Part shown: one piece after another, positions 7,411-14,148 of the stretch | Numbering within the stretch: position 1 is the first letter of the stretch | Layout of the letters: each line of letters begins with the position of its first letter | Source: Endomicrobiellum devescovinae | GTDB taxonomy: Bacteria > Elusimicrobiota > Endomicrobiia > Endomicrobiales > Endomicrobiaceae | Assembly (NCBI GenBank): GCA_031255495.1 | Contig: JAIRSK010000026.1 | Location: 1 to 14,148, forward strand | DNA length: 14,148 nucleotides | Direction of reading: 5' to 3' | Notes under the pieces: generated by a model | Database searches by the model: none | What the model was told of the DNA's origin: nothing | What the model saw: only the letters and a program-made list of their open reading frames with translations | Translations under genes and position numbers: made by a program

Positions 7411-7842
7411 ATGAAAATAAAGGCATCTTTAATTTTAAGTCTGATTTTATTACTTTCTGGTTTTACTTATGCAGCAAGTTGGAACTCTACAAAGGAAGGT
7501 GCGAAGAAGGCATGGGATTATACAAGAACAGGCTTTGCAAGATTTGGTAATGGAACAAAGGTCTTCTATTGTACCCTGGTAACCTCTGATTTATGTACTA
7601 ATGCAAATGTAACAAAAAGCTGGTATTGCCCTATTCTTCAAACAATAAGACTTAATTCATGTACTTCAATTCTAGAAGAAGAAAGAAGTAAAGATGAGTT
7701 TAGTAGAAAGGCTACTATTACTGTTAATAATAATGATGTACAAGAAGAGTTAGGAGAAAATGAAGTTGATGCTAACAAAAAGAATAGTATTATTAGTAAT
7801 GGACAAAATGTGCAAGAAGAAGTTATACAAACAGAGCTATAA
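7411..7842 (+). CDS. Small secreted protein of unknown family, four cysteines
   Basis: I do not recognise this 143-aa protein. It begins with a clear Sec signal peptide: a KIK basic end, a hydrophobic core ASLILSLILLLSGF and a cleavage site near TYA-A or YAA-S (residues 20-23). The mature part starts with an amphipathic-looking WNSTKEGAKKAWDYTRTGF stretch, then a region with C54, C62, C73 and C84, which could form two disulfides after export. The last 55 residues are hydrophilic, acidic and Asn/Gln-rich, with a repeated VQEE (residues 109-112 and 134-137), and look disordered. GGAGG at 7396-7400 lies 10 bases before the ATG. The gene stands alone between an AT-rich region and a bidirectional terminator. 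It might be a periplasmic, surface or effector protein; no function is assigned. Confidence 0.72.
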   Translation: MKIKASLILSLILLLSGFTYAASWNSTKEGAKKAWDYTRTGFARFGNGTKVFYCTLVTSDLCTNANVTKSWYCPILQTIRLNSCTSILEEERSKDEFSRKATITVNNNDVQEELGENEVDANKKNSIISNGQNVQEEVIQTEL

Positions 7843-7855
7843 TTTATTATAAAAA

Positions 7856-7897
7856 CAAAACCCTATTTTATAAATAAAGCTAAAAAGTAGGGTTTTG
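7856..7897. terminator. Bidirectional terminator between the secreted-protein gene and asd
   Basis: CAAAACCCTA (7856-7865) and TAGGGTTTTG (7888-7897) form a perfect 10-bp stem, with further A/T pairing possible inside the loop. T-rich tracts follow in both directions, so it can serve the + strand gene ending at 7842 and the - strand leucine-asd operon ending at 7900. Confidence 0.85.
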
Positions 7898-7899
7898 CT

Positions 7900-8919
7900 T
7901 TATATCAATTCATTTTTTACAAGAGTTTCTGCTATTTGTACTGCGTTCAAAGCAGCGCCTTTAAGTAAATTATCTGAAACAACCCAAAACGTCAAAGCAT
8001 TATTTTTAGTTGAAATATCAGCTCGTATTCTTCCTACATATGTAGTCTGCATATTTTCAGCAAACAAAGGCATAGGGTATTTTTTACTTTCAGGTTCATC
8101 CATCAATTGGATACCTTCAGCTTTTGATAACAACTCTTTAGCCTGTTGAGGCGAAATAGGTTTTTCTGTTTCAATCCAAACATTTTCAGAATGGGAACGG
8201 AATACGGGTACTCTTACGCATGTTGCGCTGACTTCTATTGAGTTATCCCCCATAATTTTTTTAGTTTCATTAGTCATTTTCATTTCTTCTTTTGTATAAC
8301 CATTGTCTGTAAAAACATCTATTTGCGGTATTAAATTGAATGCAATTTGGTACTGAAATTTATTAGCTATTGGAATAGATTCTCCTTTAGCCCAAGCTTT
8401 TACTTGTTCTGTAAGCTCATTAATTCCCTTTTGACCTGCTCCTGAAACAGACTGATATGTTGAAACTATAACTCTCTTAATTTTTGCAAAATCGTGAATA
8501 GGTTTTAATGCTACAACCATCTGGATTGTTGAACAATTAGGATTTGCTATAAGCTTCTTATCCTTTTTTAAGTCATTAGGATTTACTTCAGGAACTACCA
8601 ATGGTATATCTTTTTCCATGCGCCAAGCGCTAGAGTTGTCTATTACAAAACAACCGTCAGCTGCAAAATAGGGCGCAAATTCTTTAGAAACAGTTGCTCC
8701 TGCGCTAAAAAGAGCTATATCTATGCCTTTTCCGCTCTCTTTGGTGAGCAATTCAACTGTTATTTCTTTACCATTATATGTTAATTTTTTGCCTATAGAG
8801 CGTTCAGAAGCTAAAAATTTTATACTTTCAGTAGGAAAATTCCTACTTTCAAGCATTTTGGTCATTTCAAGTCCAACCGCACCTGTCGCACCGACAACTG
8901 CTACTTTAAATTTTCTCAT
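7900..8919 (-). CDS. asd: Aspartate-semialdehyde dehydrogenase
   Basis: This enzyme converts L-aspartyl phosphate and NADPH to L-aspartate beta-semialdehyde, the branch point to lysine/diaminopimelate, threonine and methionine. The 339-aa protein shows the NADP-binding GATGAVG at 10-16, the substrate phosphate region NSSAWRM at 95-101, the nucleophile C129 in NPNCST, SVSGAGQKG at 158-165 and the catalytic RSH (R241, H243). Length and motifs are ordinary. The ATG at 8917-8919 has GAGGA at 8926-8930, six bases upstream. It lies 29 bp after leuB as the last gene of the leucine operon and ends at the shared terminator. Its product is also the substrate of the carboxyspermidine synthase encoded at 5665-6924. 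Confidence 0.96.
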   Translation of the reverse strand: MRKFKVAVVGATGAVGLEMTKMLESRNFPTESIKFLASERSIGKKLTYNGKEITVELLTKESGKGIDIALFSAGATVSKEFAPYFAADGCFVIDNSSAWRMEKDIPLVVPEVNPNDLKKDKKLIANPNCSTIQMVVALKPIHDFAKIKRVIVSTYQSVSGAGQKGINELTEQVKAWAKGESIPIANKFQYQIAFNLIPQIDVFTDNGYTKEEMKMTNETKKIMGDNSIEVSATCVRVPVFRSHSENVWIETEKPISPQQAKELLSKAEGIQLMDEPESKKYPMPLFAENMQTTYVGRIRADISTKNNALTFWVVSDNLLKGAALNAVQIAETLVKNELI

Positions 8920-8948
8920 TTTTTGTCCTCGTGTAAAATAAAAACATA

Positions 8949-10010
8949 TTAAATATAAGAGGCTATTAAATCGCCAACTTCTGTTGTTGAAAGTCCCATT
9001 TTGCCTGCAGACATACTCTTAAATTTGCCTGATTCCAAAGCCTTAATTACAGCATTGTCTATATCTTTTGCTGCTTCTATTTCGCCAAGAGTGTCAAGCA
9101 TCATTGTTCCTGCGTTAATTGCAGCTATAGGATTAATAATATTTTGTCCTGTGTATTTAGGGGCAGAACCTCCCATAGGCTCAAACATAGACACCCCTTC
9201 TGGATTGATATTTCCCCCTGCAGCTACGCCCATTCCACCTTGAATCATTGCTGCAAGATCTGTGATAATATCGCCAAAAAGATTGTCTGTAACAACTACG
9301 TCAAACCATTCTGGATTTTTTATAAACCACATGCAAATAGCGTCAACATTAGCATAATCGCCTTTTATTTGTGAATATTCTTTTGCTATATCGTTAAAAG
9401 CGCGCTGCCATAAATCTGAAGCATAAGTTAACACATTAGTTTTTCCACAAAGCGTAAGTTTGTTGTTTTTTGCTCTTTTTTTTGCAAATTCAAAAGCGTA
9501 ACGAATGCATCTTTCAACACCAAATCTAGTGTTTATAGATTCTTGCGTAGCCACTTCATATGGCGTGTTTTTTCTTAGGAAACCGCCTGCACCAGCATAT
9601 AAACCTTCTGTATTTTCGCGGACAATTACCATGTCTATGTCGGAAGGCTTTTTATTTTTTAACGGCGTTTCAACATTAGGATATAGTTTAACTGGACGCA
9701 AATTTATATATTGATCTAATTCAAAACGAAGTTTTAAAAGAATTCCTTTTTCAAGAATTCCTGGCTTTACATCAGGGTGTCCTATAGCTCCAAGATACAT
9801 AGCGTCAAATTTTTTAAATTCTTCAATCATGCTTTCAGGAAGAACTTCTCCAGTTTTTAAATACCTTGCTCCACCGAGATCATAATTTACAAATTCAAGT
9901 TTAAATTTGTTCTTATTTGCAACAACTTCTAAAACTTTTACCCCTTCTCTTATTACCTCAGGACCTGTGCCATCTCCAGGTAAAAGAGCTATTTTGTATG
10001 ACCTTAACAT
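8949..10010 (-). CDS. leuB: 3-isopropylmalate dehydrogenase
   Basis: LeuB oxidatively decarboxylates 3-isopropylmalate to 2-oxoisocaproate with NAD+ in the cytosol. The 353-aa protein starts with IALLPGDGTGPEV and carries RFELDQYINLRPVKLYP, RENTEGLYAGAGG, the catalytic Lys/Tyr region and DNLFGDIITDLAA with its metal-binding Asp residues. The C-terminal cofactor region reads FEPMGGSAPKYTGQNIINPIA, in the style of the NAD-using isocitrate/isopropylmalate dehydrogenase family. RENTEGLYAG and the length resemble the branch that also holds homoisocitrate dehydrogenases, so substrate is assigned mainly from the leuACD neighbours. The ATG has AGGAGAG at 10017-10023, and the barrel-protein gene ends 15 bp upstream. 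Confidence 0.93.
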   Translation of the reverse strand: MLRSYKIALLPGDGTGPEVIREGVKVLEVVANKNKFKLEFVNYDLGGARYLKTGEVLPESMIEEFKKFDAMYLGAIGHPDVKPGILEKGILLKLRFELDQYINLRPVKLYPNVETPLKNKKPSDIDMVIVRENTEGLYAGAGGFLRKNTPYEVATQESINTRFGVERCIRYAFEFAKKRAKNNKLTLCGKTNVLTYASDLWQRAFNDIAKEYSQIKGDYANVDAICMWFIKNPEWFDVVVTDNLFGDIITDLAAMIQGGMGVAAGGNINPEGVSMFEPMGGSAPKYTGQNIINPIAAINAGTMMLDTLGEIEAAKDIDNAVIKALESGKFKSMSAGKMGLSTTEVGDLIASYI

Positions 10011-10025
10011 CTTTTACTCTCCTAT

Positions 10026-10649
10026 TTATAATTGAAATTTATATCCCGCTTTAAGCGAAACTGTATTATATGTATATTTTACAGTTCTATTTATATCATA
10101 ACCGAGTTCAAGATTTTTCAATTCCACATCTGTACTTCCAGCATAAGCATCATAAAATAGACCAGCAAAAATACCAAAGGCAAACTCGTATCCCGCACCA
10201 ATACCCCAATAAAATCCGCCATTTTGATTTATAGTTAAATTATCTCCAATACTAAGAGCATAATTAGAGTCAGGAATATCAACATTAAAGTAAACGTCAT
10301 ATCCGATATTGAGTTTTAAGAAAAATCCTTTTGCTTTTTCAATAGGATTTACTTGTACCGTTGCGTATAAAGGCATTATTGACATATGCTCTCTTTCAAA
10401 AAGATAATTCCCCCCAGCGCCGATTTTAACTTTGTATAAAACAGGATAAAGCCATTCTGCCCCGAGAGAAAACCCTTTTTTTGCATTGTTTTCAGTTACT
10501 GTTGACCTATCTTGCTGTTTTACTTTCTCATTTGCTGAAATATCTGCTCCTAAAAATATATTGAGCTCACCGTTACCATTACCATCCAAAGCAAAAGCTA
10601 GGACTGAAATTGTTAAAACTGTAAAAAGTATCAAACCTAATTTTTTCAT
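10026..10649 (-). CDS. Predicted outer-membrane beta-barrel protein
   Basis: The 207-aa protein has a Sec signal peptide (MKKLGLILFTVLTISVLAFA, likely cut after A20). The rest is alternating hydrophobic/aromatic stretches separated by polar turns, for example GFSLGAEWLYPV, KVKIGAGGNYLF, MPLYATVQV, FFLKLNIGYDVYF, GFYWGIGAGYEFAFGIFAGLFYDAYAG and TVSLKAGYKFQL. This fits a small barrel of about eight strands with outward turns, as in OmpX/OmpA-like porin-fold proteins. The last strand ends in FQL rather than a terminal Phe, so recognition by the assembly machinery would be slightly atypical. AGGAG lies at 10656-10660, six bases before the ATG. It sits between leuD (77 bp away) and leuB (15 bp), an unusual place for an envelope protein. 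No specific function can be given. Confidence 0.78.
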   Translation of the reverse strand: MKKLGLILFTVLTISVLAFALDGNGNGELNIFLGADISANEKVKQQDRSTVTENNAKKGFSLGAEWLYPVLYKVKIGAGGNYLFEREHMSIMPLYATVQVNPIEKAKGFFLKLNIGYDVYFNVDIPDSNYALSIGDNLTINQNGGFYWGIGAGYEFAFGIFAGLFYDAYAGSTDVELKNLELGYDINRTVKYTYNTVSLKAGYKFQL

Positions 10650-10726
10650 TCTTTTCTCCTGAATTTATTAGATTAACTTCCACAGAAAAATGTTGTCAGC
10701 GTCAATATAAAAAACTAAAATTTATA

Positions 10727-11218
10727 CTATTTTTTAATATATCCTAACAACCCGCCAGACTTAACAATTTTTTGCATAAATTCAGGGAATGGTTGCGATT
10801 GATAAGTTTTATTTTGGGTTATGTTATATATAGTGCCTTTATTTAAGTTTATTTCTATTTCGTCGCCGTTTTTTATTGATTTTACAGCTTCTTCGGACTC
10901 TAAAATAGGAAGCCCTATATTTATTGAGTTTCTAAAGAATATTCTTGCAAAAGAATTTGCTATTACAGCAGACACACCTGCAGCTTTAATTGATATAGGA
11001 GCATGTTCTCTTGAAGAACCGCAGCCAAAGTTATTTTCAGCTACTATTATGTCGCCTGGTTTAACATTTTTAACAAAATCTTTATCAATGTCTTCCATAC
11101 AATACTTTGCAAGTACTGCAGGAGCTGTTGTGTTTAAGTACCTTGCAGGAATTATTTCATCTGTATTTACATTAGAACCGTATTTATGAACGTTTCCTTT
11201 TAATATTATGTCTGACAT
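10727..11218 (-). CDS. leuD: 3-isopropylmalate dehydratase small subunit
   Basis: LeuD is the swivel-domain subunit that works with LeuC to isomerise 2-isopropylmalate to 3-isopropylmalate. The 163-aa protein shows the family landmarks GNVHKYGSNVNTDEIIPARYLNT, the GCGSSREHAP substrate-phosphate/carboxylate loop at about 65-74, VIANSFARIFFRNSINIGLP and a short C-terminus. This compact form is the archaeal/thermophile-like LeuD type that pairs with a LeuC of about 420 aa, also the type shared with homoaconitase small subunits. The loop YLNT is where substrate choice is thought to be set in that family; I cannot decide specificity from it. GGAGAGG at 11226-11232 precedes the ATG. The gap to leuC is 25 bp. 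Confidence 0.94.
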   Translation of the reverse strand: MSDIILKGNVHKYGSNVNTDEIIPARYLNTTAPAVLAKYCMEDIDKDFVKNVKPGDIIVAENNFGCGSSREHAPISIKAAGVSAVIANSFARIFFRNSINIGLPILESEEAVKSIKNGDEIEINLNKGTIYNITQNKTYQSQPFPEFMQKIVKSGGLLGYIKK

Positions 11219-11243
11219 ATTTTTTCCTCTCCAGATAATACTC

Positions 11244-12509
11244 TTATTTTATCTCATCAGGCGTTGCAATGTAGCCTTTTATTGCCGAGGCTGCGGCTAC
11301 AGCCGGATTTGCCAAAAATACTTGAGACTGAACATGTCCCATTCTGCCGACGAAGTTTCTATTTGTTGTTGAAACGCATTTCTCTCCTGAAGCAAGTATT
11401 CCCATATGTCCGCCTAAACAAGGTCCGCATGTAGGAGCAGAAATAACTGACCCTGCATCCATGAATATTTTAAGCAATCCTTCTTCCAACGCTTGAGAAT
11501 AAATTGCAGGCGTTGCGGGAATTACTATAGTTCTTACATTTGGGTTTACTTTTTTTCCTTTTTTTATGATTGAAGCCGCAATTCTTAAATCTTCAATTCT
11601 ACCATTGGTGCAAGAACCTATTACAACTTGATCTATGTAGGTCTTCTTAACATCTTTAACTGCTTTTGCATTAGACGGCAAGAAAGGCAATGCAACTTGA
11701 GGCAGAATCTTGCTACAGTCTATTTCATAAGTTTTCAAGTATCTTGCGTTCTTATCGCTTTCATAAAATTTATATTTTCTTAGCGCTCTTTTTACCACAT
11801 ATTTTTCAGTTATTTCGTCAGGCGTAAATATGCCATTTTTCCCACCGGCTTCTATAGCCATGTTTGTTATTGTAAATCTGTCAGCCATAGTAAGTTTTTT
11901 GCATAGCGGTCCAGCAAACTCCATAGAATTATAAAGTGCTCCATCTACGCCTATGAGACCTATTATATATAGAATAATATCTTTTCCGCTTACCCACTTG
12001 TTCAACTTACCTTTTAAAATAAACTTAATTGAATTTGGAACTTTAAACCAAACTTTACCAGTAACCATAGCGGCAGCAAGGTCTGTTGAGCCTACGCCTG
12101 TAGAAAATGCTCCTAAAGCGCCATACGTGCAAGTATGAGAGTCTGCGCCTATTATTATGTCTCCGGGAAGTGCTATGCCTTTTTCAGGAAGAATAGCGTG
12201 TTCTACACCGACGTTTCCGCCTTCAAAATAATGTTTTATCTTATGTTCCTTTGCAAACTCTCTTATAAATTTAACGTGTTCTGCAGATAAAATATCTTTG
12301 TTAGGGGTAAAATGGTCCATAACTAGGGCTATTTTATTTTTATCAAAAACTTTTTTTGCTCCAGATTTCTTAAATTCTTTTATAGCTAAAGGAGCAGTAA
12401 CATCGTTAGCTAACGCAATATCAACCTTGGGTTCTATAAATTCGCCGGTCTCTACTACTTTTTTCCCGCAGTGAGCGGCTAATATTTTTTCTGAAATCGT
12501 ACTTCCCAT
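11244..12509 (-). CDS. leuC: 3-isopropylmalate dehydratase large subunit
   Basis: LeuC carries the [4Fe-4S] cluster that catalyses the 2- to 3-isopropylmalate isomerisation with LeuD. In the 421-aa protein the cluster ligands are C300 (GSCTNGR) and C361 plus C364 (PTCGPCLGG). Other aconitase-family signatures are MDHFTPN at 64-70, GADSHTCTYGALGAFSTGVG at 121-140 and NRNFVGRMGH near the C-terminus. The length is that of the compact LeuC/homoaconitase type rather than the 465-aa enterobacterial form. The ATG lies 2 bp after the leuA stop codon, and its RBS (AAGGGG) lies inside the last codons of leuA, indicating translational coupling. No ligand is missing. Confidence 0.96.
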   Translation of the reverse strand: MGSTISEKILAAHCGKKVVETGEFIEPKVDIALANDVTAPLAIKEFKKSGAKKVFDKNKIALVMDHFTPNKDILSAEHVKFIREFAKEHKIKHYFEGGNVGVEHAILPEKGIALPGDIIIGADSHTCTYGALGAFSTGVGSTDLAAAMVTGKVWFKVPNSIKFILKGKLNKWVSGKDIILYIIGLIGVDGALYNSMEFAGPLCKKLTMADRFTITNMAIEAGGKNGIFTPDEITEKYVVKRALRKYKFYESDKNARYLKTYEIDCSKILPQVALPFLPSNAKAVKDVKKTYIDQVVIGSCTNGRIEDLRIAASIIKKGKKVNPNVRTIVIPATPAIYSQALEEGLLKIFMDAGSVISAPTCGPCLGGHMGILASGEKCVSTTNRNFVGRMGHVQSQVFLANPAVAAASAIKGYIATPDEIK

Positions 12510-12511
12510 AT

Positions 12512-14056
12512 CTATTTCCCCTTTCTTATTTCAAAAGATTTTGCTTTGTTTAGCGCTTGCATGTAAGCCTTAGCTCCAGCTTCTATTATATCTATTGAAG
12601 TTCCTTTTCCAGAATAGAGATTTCCCTTGTATTTTACTTTTAAGAAAACTTCCCCCAATGCGTCTTCACCAGAAGAAACTGCCCTAAGAGAAAACTCAGT
12701 CAGAGTTATATCCATTTTTACTATTTTATCTATAGCTTTATAGACTGCGTCAATGGGACCTCTTCCGTAAGCCGCTTCTTGAAATACTTTAAATTGAGCA
12801 TTTTTGCCTTCTTTCTTATCTGATATTTTAACAGTTACGGTAGGTATTCCTGCGCCTGAGGTTACGTTTAAATATTCAAGAGTAAATATTTTATTGTCAG
12901 CTGTTGAATCCTCTTCAATTAACGCAATAATATCTTCATCAAAAACCGACTTTTTCTTGTCGGATAAAGCCTTAAATTTCTCAAATAACTTTTCAGACGC
13001 TTGAGAGTCAAGTTTATAACCTAAATCTTTTACTTTCTTGAAAAAAGCGTGTCTTCCTGAGTGTTTTCCTAAAACCAAAGAGCTTTCAGGCATGCCGACA
13101 TCTGCAGGACGCATAATCTCATAGGTTTCTCTTGCTTTAAGCATTCCATCCTGATGTATGCCTGACTCGTGAGCAAATGCATTTGCTCCAACTATAGCTT
13201 TATTTACTTGCACTACTATACCAGTTAAGCGAGATACTAGCTTGCTTGCATTATACAATTCTTTTGTTTTGATTGAATGCGTAACGTTATAATAATGCGG
13301 TCTTACTTTTAACGCCATCGCAAGTTCTTCAAGCGAAGCGTTCCCAGCTCTTTCGCCAATTCCGTTAACAGTACATTCAACTTGCCTTGCACCGTTTTCT
13401 ATTGCAGATAAAGAGTTTGCCACAGCAAGCCCTAAATCATTATGACAGTGTACGCTTATTATTGCCTTGTCAATATTAGGGACTCTTTTTTTGATTTCGG
13501 ATATTTTAACTCCAAACTCTACAGGAGTCGTATATCCTACGGTGTCAGGGATATTAACTGTAGAAGCTCCTGCGTCTATAACAGCTTCCACAACTTTACA
13601 CAAATAGTCTATGTCAGACCTTCCTGCGTCTTCAGCTGAAAATTCAACGTCTTTACACAAACTTTTTGCGTATTTAACGGCTTTTACAGCCATATCCAAA
13701 ACTTCAGATCTTGTTTTTTGAAGTTTTTTTTCAATATGAAGGTCGGAAGTAGCTAGAAATGTATGTATTCTCGGCTTTTTTGCATATTTTACTGCGTCCC
13801 AACATATTTTTATGTCTTTTTCCGTTGAACGGCACAAGCCTGCTATAGACGAAGTTTTTATTTGCTGAGATATTGTTTTTACAGCTTCAAAATCCCCCGA
13901 GCTTGACGCTGGAAAACCTGCTTCTATAACATCTACGCCTAAAACCGCAAGTTGATTTGCAATAAGAACTTTCTCTTTTAAATTTAAACTTGCGCCTGGC
14001 GATTGCTCTCCGTCCCTCAATGTTGTATCAAAAAATATTACTTTATCTTTCTTCAT
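12512..14056 (-). CDS. leuA: 2-isopropylmalate synthase
   Basis: LeuA condenses acetyl-CoA with 2-oxoisovalerate, the committed step to leucine. The 514-aa protein has the HMGL-like TIM barrel: FFDTTLRDGEQSPG at 8-21, the metal-binding HCHNDLGLAVANS, VNGIGERAGNASLEE and HESGIHQDGMLK. A linker and the C-terminal LeuA regulatory domain follow, ending near LTEFSLRAVSSGEDALGEV and SGKGTSIDIIEAGAKAYM, so leucine feedback inhibition is expected. The frame is open to a TTG at 14069-14071 (14071 being its first base), but I choose the ATG at 14054-14056. GGAG (14066-14069) sits nine bases before it, and it overlaps the TTG, which therefore cannot use that site. It is the first gene of the leuA-C-D-barrel-leuB-asd series. 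Confidence 0.96.
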   Translation of the reverse strand: MKKDKVIFFDTTLRDGEQSPGASLNLKEKVLIANQLAVLGVDVIEAGFPASSSGDFEAVKTISQQIKTSSIAGLCRSTEKDIKICWDAVKYAKKPRIHTFLATSDLHIEKKLQKTRSEVLDMAVKAVKYAKSLCKDVEFSAEDAGRSDIDYLCKVVEAVIDAGASTVNIPDTVGYTTPVEFGVKISEIKKRVPNIDKAIISVHCHNDLGLAVANSLSAIENGARQVECTVNGIGERAGNASLEELAMALKVRPHYYNVTHSIKTKELYNASKLVSRLTGIVVQVNKAIVGANAFAHESGIHQDGMLKARETYEIMRPADVGMPESSLVLGKHSGRHAFFKKVKDLGYKLDSQASEKLFEKFKALSDKKKSVFDEDIIALIEEDSTADNKIFTLEYLNVTSGAGIPTVTVKISDKKEGKNAQFKVFQEAAYGRGPIDAVYKAIDKIVKMDITLTEFSLRAVSSGEDALGEVFLKVKYKGNLYSGKGTSIDIIEAGAKAYMQALNKAKSFEIRKGK

Positions 14057-14148
14057 GAAAATAAACTCCAATAAATAATTTTTTAATTTAAAATTATTTA
14101 TTGACTAAGTCGCCAGTTCCCTAATATACCAATTGATAGTATTTTTTT
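14057..14148 (-). other. leuA upstream region, cut by the window edge
   Basis: The 92 bp before leuA hold its RBS, an AT-rich tract with TTTAAATT-type repeats and no clear -35/-10 pair, T-box or leader peptide. Two minus-strand frames run open from the window edge, one to a TAA at about 14098-14100 and another to TAG at about 14105-14107. The edge could therefore hold the tail of a preceding gene, but neither short end is recognisable. Confidence 0.4.

Noticed and set aside
7344..7550. 68-codon + strand ORF overlapping the secreted-protein start
   Set aside because: It lacks a good RBS, its product is biased and basic, and it runs in another frame through the signal peptide of the better-supported gene.

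Overview
The window reads as AT-rich bacterial chromosome (roughly one-third G+C by eye) with tightly packed genes, Shine-Dalgarno sites before nearly every start, a sigma70-type tRNA promoter and Rho-independent terminators. The gene content (carboxyspermidine-type polyamine genes, a leuACD-leuB-asd block, a restriction-modification unit beside a tRNA, a small signal-peptide protein and a predicted outer-membrane barrel) points to a Gram-negative-type envelope. It would fit an Elusimicrobiota/Endomicrobium-like endosymbiont, but that placement is a recollection-based guess, not something the sequence proves.

Left part (1-1870): the 3' part of a DNA methyltransferase gene (+), cut by the window edge, converges with a 2-bp gap on an intact TaqI-family restriction endonuclease gene (-). 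Just upstream of the endonuclease lies what looks like the tail of a decayed HTH regulator, whose stop region carries the endonuclease ribosome binding site. Next comes tRNA-Ala(GGC) (-) with a consensus promoter. The whole window contains no TCGA, the TaqI recognition site, although its component trinucleotides are common; GGCC is also absent.

Middle (1990-6984, + strand): an extended -10 promoter precedes nadE (glutamine-dependent NAD+ synthase), a 94-aa PQ-loop/SemiSWEET-like membrane protein, nspC (carboxynorspermidine/carboxyspermidine decarboxylase) and its pathway partner, carboxy(nor)spermidine synthase. A strong hairpin terminator ends the block. An unusually AT-rich gap (6985-7395) containing a 22-bp perfect palindrome then leads to a gene for a 143-aa secreted protein of unknown family, which ends at a bidirectional terminator shared with asd.

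Right part (7900-14056, - strand): the transcript order is leuA-leuC-leuD-(outer-membrane-barrel gene)-leuB-asd with short gaps, so it is probably one operon. LeuA, LeuCD and LeuB convert 2-oxoisovalerate to 2-oxoisocaproate, the leucine precursor. Asd makes aspartate semialdehyde, which feeds lysine/diaminopimelate, threonine and methionine synthesis and is also the substrate of the carboxyspermidine synthase encoded in the middle block. The barrel gene inside the leucine operon is the odd member. The 77 bp upstream of leuA show no recognisable attenuator or T-box, but the window ends there.
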